From contig CAKZYI010000027.1 of the NCBI GenBank assembly GCA_937884735.1, positions 1-10,238 on the forward strand: a DNA stretch of 10,238 bases, in the 5' to 3' direction. Positions 1 through 6,473 of this stretch are shown in pieces; within the stretch, counting starts at the first letter, position 1; every line of letters starts with the position of its first letter. The notes beneath the pieces were generated by a model. It worked only from the letters and a program-made list of their open reading frames with translations, was not told the origin of the DNA and ran no database searches. Made by a program: the position numbers and the translations under genes. Origin of the DNA: an uncultured Pleurocapsa sp. Lineage in GTDB: Bacteria; Cyanobacteriota; Cyanobacteriia; Cyanobacteriales; Xenococcaceae.

Positions 1-1
1 G

Positions 2-229
2 AAATCTGTATTGGGAACCATCTCAGTTTTCCTGGGAAGTTTATTGCCCCTGATCTGGATCGTTGCCTTCTAGGAATTATCTTTACCCTGGTGGCGACTG
101 TGTTTGGCGGTATCGATCGCAACTACGGTAGTGGAGTTGATTGCCCCACGAGGTACAGACAACTTTTTTATTCCCCTGGGTAATGCCCTAGTTTGCTTGT
201 TTTTTGTGAACGTATTTACAGCCATCTAA
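2..229 (+). pseudogene. Phytol/dolichol kinase-like integral membrane protein, C-terminal remnant with internal TAG
   Basis: Reading frame 2 gives a hydrophobic C-terminal tail that starts outside the window and ends at TAA 227-229. A TAG at 71-73 interrupts it, and the same frame is open on both sides. Before the stop come K-S-V-x-G-T and a hydrophobic segment; after it come a second hydrophobic segment, the stretch TTVVELIAPRGTDNFFIPLG and a last hydrophobic helix. The K-S/T-V-x-G-[ST] and V-E-x-x-[AS]-P-x-G-x-D-N-x-x-I-P pattern matches, from memory, the SEC59/DGK1/VTE5 family of polyprenol or phytol kinases, which are CTP-dependent membrane enzymes related to CdsA. Continued homology across the TAG points to a nonsense mutation or a sequencing error. 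The missing upstream part prevents any statement about activity. Family assignment is moderately sure, exact substrate unknown. Confidence 0.6.
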
Positions 230-285
230 ACAATGCTACAGGCTTCGATCCTATTTACAACTTTTGTTAATTACAAACTTTAATT

Positions 286-960
286 ATGAAAATTCAAAAT
301 TCAAAATCTTTTGGCAAAGAGACACATCATCCTCCCCCAAGACAAGTGATGCCGATGGATCGAGGAGGTACCAGCGCGATCGCATTAAGTGCTATGTGTT
401 TGGCACTTTTTATGACTAATTTTGATGGTACTGCTACGGATGTAGCACTGCCCCAGATTCAGAGGAGCTTGGGGGCAAATGTTGGCGATATCCAGTGGAT
501 TCTCAATGCCTATCACTTACCTGTGGCGAGCTTATTGCTAGCTACTGGCAAATTTGGCGCTCTTTATGGACGTAGGCGCATTTTTCTGTATGGCTTAATT
601 ACTTTTACCGTCGCCTCCGCAGTCTGCGGATTTGCACCTAATTTAGAAATTTTGATTATTGGGCGAGCATTTCAAGGCATTGGTGGGGCTGCATTAATTC
701 CCCTTTCCCTGACTATAGTTACTGCTATTTACCCCGACTCAGAAGAAAGAACTAAAGCAATTGGCATTTGGTCTGCGGTGTCAGCCTTAGCTATGTTAGC
801 AGGGCCTGCATTGGGTGGGTTGTTTGTCGATGTTTTGGGATGGCAAAGTATCTTTTTCTTTAATGTACCCCTGGGTATCATTACCTTAATTATGACCCTC
901 CGTGGTTATCAAGAAGAGCGATATGCGATCGCACAACATTTAGATGCACTCGGACTGTGA
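286..960 (+). CDS. DHA2-family MFS exporter, N-terminal half (broken gene, part 1)
   Basis: The 224-residue product is the N-terminal half of a 14-helix DHA2-type major facilitator, a proton-driven drug or metabolite exporter of the inner membrane. The first-helix motif NFDGTATDVALP (about 45-56) corresponds to the family pattern LDxTIVNVALP. Loop 2-3 carries motif A (G88, G91, G95 and R96-R98). Helix 5 has motif C (AGPALGG, about 172-178). About six helices are present before the frame stops at TGA 958-960, just where family members reach D-x-x-G and helix 7. The next ORF carries the rest in another frame. The start is uncertain: the ATG at 286 leads into a heptamer repeat, while ATGs at 349 and 355 lie just before helix 1. 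Alone this half would probably not transport. Confidence 0.75.
   Translation: MKIQNSKSFGKETHHPPPRQVMPMDRGGTSAIALSAMCLALFMTNFDGTATDVALPQIQRSLGANVGDIQWILNAYHLPVASLLLATGKFGALYGRRRIFLYGLITFTVASAVCGFAPNLEILIIGRAFQGIGGAALIPLSLTIVTAIYPDSEERTKAIGIWSAVSALAMLAGPALGGLFVDVLGWQSIFFFNVPLGIITLIMTLRGYQEERYAIAQHLDALGL
289..309. repeat. Heptamer tandem array (AAAATTC type), about 3 units
   Basis: Two exact AAAATTC units (289-295, 296-302) are followed by a variant AAAATCT (303-309). The array begins one base after the ATG at 286-288, so it encodes the first residues (KIQNSKS) of the MFS reading frame. This makes the ATG at 286 doubtful as the native start. The unit length of seven matches the STRR repeats of filamentous and baeocystous cyanobacteria. 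The short gap before it (230-285) is AT-rich, with no hairpin or clear promoter. Confidence 0.6.
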
Positions 961-1859
961 CAATTGCTTCCCTTACCTGGGCACTCACCGATGGGAGTAA
1001 TGGCGCGTGGCTGTCGCCTCATACAATTGGCTTGCTATGTTTGAGTGGTTTCAGCTTTTTGGCTTTTTGGATTGCTGAGTCCCGCAGCACCCATCCGATT
1101 ATTCCTCTGCATCTGCTGAAAAACAAAACCTTTGCCATTCTTACAATCGTCCAAACCTTCGTATTTTTCACGTCGGGAGGTTTATTCTTTATTCTGAGTA
1201 TCTTTTTACAGAATGTACGAGGATATTCAGCCGTAACCACGGGAATGTGCTTTTTGCCCATGTATGGGGCGATTATCGTAGCTGCCTTTGCTTCTGGATG
1301 GGGGGCTGCTCGATTGGGGTGGCGTTTCCCCATCATTAGTGGCTTAGTTATAGCAAGTATTGCCAGTCTATCCCTGACCCGTATTAGTGTAAATACTGAA
1401 TACGGAGAAATTCTCTGGTATCTTATGCTGTCAGGATTTGGGGGTGGTTTGACAGTACCCCCCTTAGCTTCGGGGGCAATGAATTCCGTACTTCCCATCC
1501 AAGAAGGAATTGCTTCGGCAATATCTAGTATTAGCATTCAGTTTGGGGGAATTTTAGGAATTGCCATTCAGGGGACAATCCTTTCCCAGCGATTAGACTC
1601 GCTTCTAAGGCAATCTTTAAGTGAGTGGAAGTTACCCTCCGTGCTTCAAGATAAAATTGCTGCCGAGCCTTTACAGTATCTAACCCAAAATATCCCAGAT
1701 ATTCCAGCGACAATTTCGACTTTGGCACTACAGCAGGAAATCAAAAGTGGATTTGTGTCGGGGTTACATACAACCCTGTTTGTTGCCTGTTTTGCCTTGC
1801 TTATAGGCATCGTTTTAATGCTGGTATTTCTACCATCAAAGCTAAAACATTACAAATGA
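957..1859 (+). CDS. DHA2-family MFS exporter, C-terminal half (broken gene, part 2)
   Basis: These 300 residues continue the exporter from helix 7 to the end. Visible family segments include SIFLQNVRGYSAVTTG (about 81-96), the glycine-rich GGGLTVPPLASGAMNSVLP (162-180) and the helix QFGGILGIAIQG. Both halves together give about 520 residues, the usual DHA2 length. The junction GTGA (957-960) lets a GTG start overlap the stop of the first half by 4 nt, a geometry also seen in translationally coupled genes. Against family spacing between D-x-x-G and the following A-L-x-[ED]-G, roughly four residues seem missing at the junction, so a small out-of-frame deletion is my preferred reading. I see no slippery heptamer suggesting programmed frameshifting. 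The C-terminal codons and stop lie in a second heptamer array. Confidence 0.75.
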   Translation: MTIASLTWALTDGSNGAWLSPHTIGLLCLSGFSFLAFWIAESRSTHPIIPLHLLKNKTFAILTIVQTFVFFTSGGLFFILSIFLQNVRGYSAVTTGMCFLPMYGAIIVAAFASGWGAARLGWRFPIISGLVIASIASLSLTRISVNTEYGEILWYLMLSGFGGGLTVPPLASGAMNSVLPIQEGIASAISSISIQFGGILGIAIQGTILSQRLDSLLRQSLSEWKLPSVLQDKIAAEPLQYLTQNIPDIPATISTLALQQEIKSGFVSGLHTTLFVACFALLIGIVLMLVFLPSKLKHYK

Positions 1860-1880
1860 CAAATAACAAATAACAAAATT
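1853..1880. repeat. Heptamer tandem array (CAAATAA type), 4 units
   Basis: Units are CAAATGA (1853-1859), CAAATAA (1860-1866), CAAATAA (1867-1873) and CAAAATT (1874-1880). The first unit holds the TGA stop of the MFS C-terminal half, so the array spans the gene end. The remaining gap to the P450 start (1881-1923) is AT-rich, with TAATCA/ATCATT runs and no evident hairpin. Confidence 0.6.
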
Positions 1881-1923
1881 TCTAAAAACTTTAATCATAA
1901 TCATCATTAATTAATAATCAATC

Positions 1924-3297
1924 ATGAGTTCTTTAACATCTTTCCCAACCAAAACAAAACTACCTGATGGACCTAAAAGTTCTGGTATTGCCCTAGTCAT
2001 CCAATCATTGATAGATTCGTTTGGCTTGTTAGAAAAAAATCAGCAAAAGTATGGCGATATTTTTTATGTTCCCGAATCATCGATGTTTCCTTCCTGCGTG
2101 ATTTTTAGCGACCCTAAAGCGATCGAAAAAGTCTTTACCGCCGATCCGAGCGTGTTTGATGTTGGAGCAGAACCTTCCGCGCCAGTTAGAGCTATATTGG
2201 GAGATAATTCTTTCAGTGTAATTCAGGGAGAGAGACACCGAAAACAGCGAAAGCTATTGATGCCACCTTTTCATGGCAACAGGATCGCAAATTATGCTCA
2301 AACAATGATTGAGGTGACAAATGAAGTTATTAGTAAGTGGAAAGTAGGTCAAACTATTTACTTCCACGAATATACTACAGAAATTGCTTTACGAATTATT
2401 CTCAGAACTGTTTTTGGTTTAGATGAAGGAGATAAATACGATCGCCTTAAAGAAGTTTTACTCGATTGGCTAGAAATATTTACCAATCCTTTGAAGTCTA
2501 TGTTTCTCTTTATTCCTGCATTACAAAAAGATTTGGGAAGTTTGACTCCTTGGGCTAAATTCGTCCGACAAAAACGAATTATTCTCGAAATCATACAAAC
2601 AGAAATCACTCGCCGTCGCGCCAATCCCGATGCTCTTGGCGAAGATATTCTCAGTTTGTTGCTAACTGCTACCGATGAATCGGGAGAAAAGATGAATGAT
2701 GATGAAGTACGAGATCAAGTAATGACTCTTCTCTATGCAGGACATGAAAGTACTGCCAGTACATTAGCTTGGTCATTCTATTGGCTGCATTCTCTTCCTG
2801 AAGTTAGTGCAAAACTAAAAACCGAATTAGATTCTCTGGAAAAAAATGCCGATTTAATGACCATTAATAAACTTCCCTATCTCAATGCTGTTATTTCAGA
2901 AACTTTGAGAATGAATCCGATTGAGGCAATAGTTGGTCGTCAGTTAAAAGAACCTTTTGAATTAGGGGGATACGAGTTTGCACCAGGGACTTCTCTCTTT
3001 CCTTCTATTTATCTGACTCATCAAAGAGTAGATTTGTATCCCGAACCAAAAAAATTCAAGCCAGAAAGATTTTTAGAACGACAATTTTCGCGTTATGAAT
3101 TTATTCCCTTTGGTGGCGGACATCGCCGCTGGTTGGGAGATGCTTTTGCCATATTTGAAATGAAGTTAATTATGACTACTATTTTATCTCAAGTAGAATT
3201 AGAACTTTGCGATCGCCGTCCTCCTAAATCGGTACGTCGCGGTCTTACTTTTTCTATTTCTGGAGGGGTGAGGATGAAGGTAATAGGTAACAGGTAA
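1924..3297 (+). CDS. Cytochrome P450, CYP110-like, heme-thiolate Cys replaced by Trp
   Basis: A 457-residue soluble P450 of normal length, colinear with what I recall of the cyanobacterial CYP110 group (for example LMPPFHG near residues 112-118). It has the I-helix oxygen-activation motif A272-G-H-E-S-T277, the K-helix ExxR (E326-T-L-R329), the FKPERF motif, and the heme-loop frame F396-G-G-G-H-R-R-W-L-G405. CYP110 members are thought to oxidise fatty-acid or terpenoid-like substrates. The oddity is residue 403: the position of the absolutely conserved axial cysteine is TGG (Trp, 3130-3132), one base from TGC or TGT. Everything else looks intact, so this is a recent null mutation, a sequencing error, or a non-oxygenase P450 fold. 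No electron-transfer partner is adjacent. The last codons (VIGNR-stop) come from a heptamer array, suggesting the native C-terminus was altered. Confidence 0.92.
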   Translation: MSSLTSFPTKTKLPDGPKSSGIALVIQSLIDSFGLLEKNQQKYGDIFYVPESSMFPSCVIFSDPKAIEKVFTADPSVFDVGAEPSAPVRAILGDNSFSVIQGERHRKQRKLLMPPFHGNRIANYAQTMIEVTNEVISKWKVGQTIYFHEYTTEIALRIILRTVFGLDEGDKYDRLKEVLLDWLEIFTNPLKSMFLFIPALQKDLGSLTPWAKFVRQKRIILEIIQTEITRRRANPDALGEDILSLLLTATDESGEKMNDDEVRDQVMTLLYAGHESTASTLAWSFYWLHSLPEVSAKLKTELDSLEKNADLMTINKLPYLNAVISETLRMNPIEAIVGRQLKEPFELGGYEFAPGTSLFPSIYLTHQRVDLYPEPKKFKPERFLERQFSRYEFIPFGGGHRRWLGDAFAIFEMKLIMTTILSQVELELCDRRPPKSVRRGLTFSISGGVRMKVIGNR

Positions 3298-3319
3298 CAG
3301 GTAAAAGGTAAAAGGTAAA
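3278..3319. repeat. Heptamer tandem array (AGGTAAx type), 6 units
   Basis: Six uninterrupted 7-bp units: AGGTAAT (3278), AGGTAAC (3285, 3292) and AGGTAAA (3299, 3306, 3313). Only the last base of the unit varies. The P450 stop codon TAA (3295-3297) is formed by the third unit, so the gene runs into the array. The 11-mer GTAATAGGTAA (3280-3290) recurs in inverted orientation at 4467-4477 in the array upstream of the response regulator, so the two arrays flank the beta-sandwich gene as inverted relatives. Confidence 0.8.
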
Positions 3320-3333
3320 AAACAACAGAATTG

Positions 3334-4344
3334 ATGATTCAACTACTATACGGCAATCGACAACAATTTCGTTGGCGACATAGCGATATCAATATTATAG
3401 GGAAGGCAGCTTGGCATCTGCCTGTGTTAGCTTCGACCTACAGACTAAACCACGGCTCGCCAGTTCATTTTTATATAGAACCAAAACCGAAGCTAGAGTT
3501 GCCCAAGTATCCTTGGAGAACTAGAACCCCGTCAGTGCTGCGATTGAGAGGTCTACCAGGCTACTTTAATATTGAAATTCCAATTGATAGTCCAGCACTT
3601 CGGGAAGGATGGAACAAGATCGGCATTCAAATCAAAAATAGGCAAGGAAAAGTTGAGATATTGAATGCTGAATTTCACTGGGATTCTCAGCCCCTATCTC
3701 TTCCCCTAAATTTACACGATCTAAGCAGTTACATCAGCATTCATGAAATCGGTCAGGGTGTTAACGGAAACTTTGAGATTGATCGCGAAAATAATGTAAT
3801 TCGTTCTCTGAAGCCAGTGGGTTCTGATATTCTCCTGCTGCTTGGTTCCCCTTATGGTAGCCAAGAAGCTACCTATGACGTAAGGTTTTCTGGTAAAGGT
3901 TGGGGTTCTCACTTTCTAGGATTAAGCGACTTTTTAGCCGAACATACAGAGCAATCCCCCGATCTGGGCATTAAACCTGGTTATTCCACTGCTGGGCTAG
4001 CGACCATCGATCGCAAGGGATACTCCCAGATTTGGATGGCTTGGGGAGACTGCCTATACGACAAGCAAGTTACATGGGTGCTTCCGTCTAAAAAGAAAGC
4101 CAAACTAGCGATTAAAGTAGGCGTTACCTATAGCGTCAAGCATCAAGTTGTTATCAAAGACGGTGTAAATTACGGGCGGTGTCGTATTTGGAAGAAAGGA
4201 GAACCCGAACCCAATATTTGGTCGTGTCAACAAAATAACGCCCATCTCGATCCGAAGCTTCCGCGAATTACTCAAGGTTCTTTTGGTCTTTTTCAGTATT
4301 GGGGACTGCCAACAGAGTGGTCAAATATTAGCGTGAGAGCTTAG
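3334..4344 (+). CDS. Unknown protein with Ig-like and concanavalin-A-like beta-sandwich domains
   Basis: I do not recognise a named gene. The product is about 336 residues, with no signal peptide or membrane segment at the start. Residues about 20-117 read as an Ig/FnIII-like strand-rich module (INIIGK, then YRLNHGSPV, then GYFNIEIPIDSPALREGWNKI). From about 125 to the end the pattern fits a LamG/concanavalin-A-like sandwich, with the pair RIWKKGEPEPNIW (about 285-297) and the final strand SFGLFQYWGLPTEWSNISV. Such domains often bind carbohydrate or act as structural partners; no catalytic residues can be assigned. A TTG at 3331 lies directly before the ATG at 3334; I prefer the ATG. It follows the P450 after 36 bases, mostly heptamer repeat, and may share its transcript. 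Fold inference is moderate, function unknown. Confidence 0.7.
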   Translation: MIQLLYGNRQQFRWRHSDINIIGKAAWHLPVLASTYRLNHGSPVHFYIEPKPKLELPKYPWRTRTPSVLRLRGLPGYFNIEIPIDSPALREGWNKIGIQIKNRQGKVEILNAEFHWDSQPLSLPLNLHDLSSYISIHEIGQGVNGNFEIDRENNVIRSLKPVGSDILLLLGSPYGSQEATYDVRFSGKGWGSHFLGLSDFLAEHTEQSPDLGIKPGYSTAGLATIDRKGYSQIWMAWGDCLYDKQVTWVLPSKKKAKLAIKVGVTYSVKHQVVIKDGVNYGRCRIWKKGEPEPNIWSCQQNNAHLDPKLPRITQGSFGLFQYWGLPTEWSNISVRA

Positions 4345-4393
4345 GACGATAAAGAAAAGCCCTACCCTCATGTATTTAAGAAACGTTATAACC

Positions 4394-4428
4394 AACAACT
4401 AACAACTAACGACTAACGACTAACGACT
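4394..4428. repeat. Heptamer tandem array (AACRACT type), 5 units
   Basis: Five contiguous units: AACAACT (4394, 4401) followed by AACGACT (4408, 4415, 4422). It is a different heptamer family from the GTAAYAR arrays nearby. It lies in the 164-bp gap between the beta-sandwich gene and the response regulator, which holds two unrelated heptamer arrays and no gene. Confidence 0.75.
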
Positions 4429-4463
4429 GGAGATACAGAGAGACTTGGGTAAGCAAAAAAAAC

Positions 4464-4498
4464 TTATTACCTATTACTTATTATCTATTACTTATTAC
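4464..4498. repeat. Heptamer tandem array (YTATTAC type), 5 units
   Basis: Five contiguous units: TTATTAC (4464), CTATTAC (4471), TTATTAT (4478), CTATTAC (4485) and TTATTAC (4492). Read on the - strand the unit is GTAATAR, the family of the array at 3278-3319. The 14-mer ATTACTTATTACTC (4487-4500) recurs exactly at 8707-8720. The array ends 10 bases before the response-regulator ATG, so it occupies the expected leader or promoter zone. Confidence 0.75.
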
Positions 4499-4508
4499 TC
4501 AACCATTT

Positions 4509-4904
4509 ATGATTCGCATCCTTATAGTAGACGATCAAAACATTGTGCGACAGGGACTTAAAGCATTACTAGAGCCAAAACCAGACCTAAAAGTAGTAGG
4601 TACTGCTGACAAAGGCAAAAGTGCGTTAGAACAAGTCAAGTATCTGCAACACGATCTCGTACTGATTGACATTGAGATGCCAGGAATGAATGGGATAACT
4701 GCTACACGAAAAATTTGTCAGCTTTCTCCAACGACTAAAGTCTTTGTTCTTACCAGTCATGAAGAAGCAAAATGTGTAGCCAAGGCTTTACAGGCAGGAG
4801 TAAAAGGTTATCTGCTCAAACACACTTTAGCTGATGATTTAGAGAAGGCAATCTGGTCTACATATCATGGTTACTCACAAATAGTATCGAAACTACTAGA
4901 ATAA
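4509..4904 (+). CDS. Response-regulator receiver (REC) domain, probable N-terminal module of an interrupted REC-HlyD fusion
   Basis: A 131-residue receiver domain of the NarL/FixJ type. It has the acidic pocket D8-D9, phospho-acceptor D54 in LIDIEMPGMNG, T82 and K104 (GYLLKHT), so it should accept phosphate from a histidine kinase; none is in the window. No DNA-binding domain follows. The frame ends with TAA at 4902-4904, inside what reads as a continuing helix (VSKLLE, stop, IIADTSALQLV). Beyond the stop the same frame stays open for 64 codons and enters the HlyD-like adaptor. I infer one original polypeptide in which a phosphorylatable cytoplasmic module is joined to an exporter subunit; TAA could derive from CAA by one transition. 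Alternatively this is a genuine single-domain regulator co-transcribed with the exporter. Confidence 0.85.
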   Translation: MIRILIVDDQNIVRQGLKALLEPKPDLKVVGTADKGKSALEQVKYLQHDLVLIDIEMPGMNGITATRKICQLSPTTKVFVLTSHEEAKCVAKALQAGVKGYLLKHTLADDLEKAIWSTYHGYSQIVSKLLE

Positions 4905-5096
4905 ATCATTGCTGACACTTCGGCTCTACAATTAGTTACTTCAGAGCAGAATGGAACTACTCTTATTCGCAAAAAGCTTTCGGCGATTGAAGCATCGCCC
5001 GAATTAAAAAAAGATGCCGAGGTTGTAGTTAACAATTCAAAAAATACATTTAATCATAAAAACAATTCCAGCAATAGGGAAAAAAATCAAACTTCC
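4905..5096 (+). other. In-frame open linker between receiver and DevB-like adaptor
   Basis: The 64 codons after the TAA, read in the receiver frame, contain no stop and run directly into the adaptor ORF. They encode first a helix-like stretch (IIADTSALQLV) and then polar, Asn/Ser/Lys-rich sequence (for example NNSKNTFNHKNNSS), typical of a disordered tether. There is no in-frame ATG here. This is best read as former coding sequence of a REC-HlyD fusion, not as an intergenic spacer. Confidence 0.65.
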
Positions 5097-6473
5097 TTGT
5101 CTTATCAAAGAAGTAAAAATACTTTGCTTTTGCAGGGTAATGCTTTTACCCAGAAAGCTAAAACTGAGGAAAAAAATACTATAAAAAAACCCTTATCCAG
5201 TATAGCTATAAGTCAAAAATCACCAAATATAAATAGCCCAGTAAAAGAAAAAGTTAGCAAACAGCTTTCGATCTCACAAGAATCTCAGCAAAAAAAGAAA
5301 GCTTTTGGTGGAATCAAAACATGGTCAATCGGCGGCGCGATTATTTCTGTCATCTTGTTGACGATGGGATTAACTTGGCTTCGTTGGCTCAATCGTCGTA
5401 GTTTCCAGTCTATTCCCGTTCAAACTTCCGTTCCCGTACCAGCACCTATAATAGAGACAGTATTGGGTTTAGGGCGAATCGAACCCCAAGGAAAAGCGAT
5501 TTCGTTATCCGCACCCACTTCAATTGAAGCAGCAAAAGTAGAGAAACTATTAGTCGAGGAAGGCGATCGCGTCAAACAGGGAGAGATAATTGCGATTCTT
5601 GATGGTCGTCAGCGACAGCTAGCAGTGCTGGAAGAGGCAAAAACTCAAGTAGAAGTTGCCCAAGCCCGTTTAGAGCAGGTCAAAGCGGGAGCTAAACGAG
5701 GGACAATTCTCGCTAAACAAGCTGCGATCGCTAATTTACAAGAAGAGCTAGCTGGCGAAATTCAAACCCAGCAAGCAACCATTGCTAAACTTAGGGCAGA
5801 ATTAGATAATGCTCGCACAGAATATCAACGACATCAACAGCTTTACGAGCAAGGGGCAATTTCCGCTTCTGAGCTAGATAGTAAAAGATTGAGTTCAAAA
5901 ACTGCTAGAGAAAGATCGAATGAAGCTAAGGCAAATCTAGATCGTACCCAACGAACCCTCAAGGCACGACTTCAAGAAGCCCAAGCTAATTTAGCAGAAA
6001 TAGCCGAAGTTCGTTCTGTTGATGTTCAAATAGCCCAAGCCCAACTAAGACAGGCAGAAGCAGCAGTAGCCAAAGCAGAAGCCGATCTAGAACTAGCCTA
6101 TATTCGCGCCCCAATAGATGGATCGATTCTAACAATTTACGCTCGTTCGGGAGAAGCAATAGGAGCAAAAGGTATTGCCCAACTAGGTCAAACCGATCGC
6201 ATGATGGTAGTGGCAGAGATCGATCGCCATGACATCGATCGGGTAAAAATCGGTCAACAAGCCACAATTTCTAGTGGTATTTTTAACGAACAGCTACAGG
6301 GTAGGGTAGATAAAATTGGCTTCCTAATCGGCAAAAACGATATTCTCGATACCGATCCTGCTGCCAAGGAAGATACGAGAGTTGTGGAAGTAGAAATTCT
6401 ACTCGCTCCTCAAGATAGCGAACGAGTAGCTAAATTAACCAATCTTGAAGTAGATGTAACTATTAAATTATAA
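5097..6473 (+). CDS. devB: DevB-type HlyD membrane-fusion protein of an ABC exporter
   Basis: Periplasmic adaptor of a DevBCA-like exporter, joining the inner-membrane ABC unit to a TolC-type channel. From the nominal TTG start: a polar linker (1-72), one membrane helix (about 76-98), the family signature VLGLGRIEPQGKAISLSAP (122-140), the first lipoyl half (to about 170, EEGDRVKQGEIIAILD), a long alpha-helical hairpin (172-333, rich in Ala, Gln and Glu), the second lipoyl half (YIRAPIDGSI) and a beta-barrel end. In Anabaena, DevBCA with HgdD exports heterocyst glycolipids; the substrate here cannot be told. There is no ATG before the membrane helix (first internal Met is residue 90, inside it) and no Shine-Dalgarno at the TTG, so independent translation is doubtful. 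The natural N-terminus is probably the upstream receiver domain. devC follows with no gap. Confidence 0.88.
   Translation: MSYQRSKNTLLLQGNAFTQKAKTEEKNTIKKPLSSIAISQKSPNINSPVKEKVSKQLSISQESQQKKKAFGGIKTWSIGGAIISVILLTMGLTWLRWLNRRSFQSIPVQTSVPVPAPIIETVLGLGRIEPQGKAISLSAPTSIEAAKVEKLLVEEGDRVKQGEIIAILDGRQRQLAVLEEAKTQVEVAQARLEQVKAGAKRGTILAKQAAIANLQEELAGEIQTQQATIAKLRAELDNARTEYQRHQQLYEQGAISASELDSKRLSSKTARERSNEAKANLDRTQRTLKARLQEAQANLAEIAEVRSVDVQIAQAQLRQAEAAVAKAEADLELAYIRAPIDGSILTIYARSGEAIGAKGIAQLGQTDRMMVVAEIDRHDIDRVKIGQQATISSGIFNEQLQGRVDKIGFLIGKNDILDTDPAAKEDTRVVEVEILLAPQDSERVAKLTNLEVDVTIKL

Noticed and set aside
940..975. Programmed ribosomal frameshift in the MFS gene
   Set aside because: I see no X-XXY-YYZ slippery heptamer or clear downstream structure, and family spacing suggests missing residues.
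1019..1537. 172-residue open frame on the - strand
   Set aside because: It lies inside the well-supported MFS C-terminal half, shows no family motif, and has low-complexity, basic composition typical of a shadow frame.
4394..4498. CRISPR-like repetition
   Set aside because: Units are 7 bp, contiguous and without spacers, and no cas gene is nearby; these are heptamer tandem repeats.
2..4904. Stop-codon reassignment explaining the interrupted frames
   Set aside because: The interruptions involve TAG, TGA (with a frame change) and TAA, and intact neighbours end with all three stops in normal positions.
5986..6267. Leucine-rich - strand frame within devB
   Set aside because: It is the reverse complement of the Ala/Gln/Glu-rich coiled-coil codons of the adaptor; the Leu runs come from that bias.
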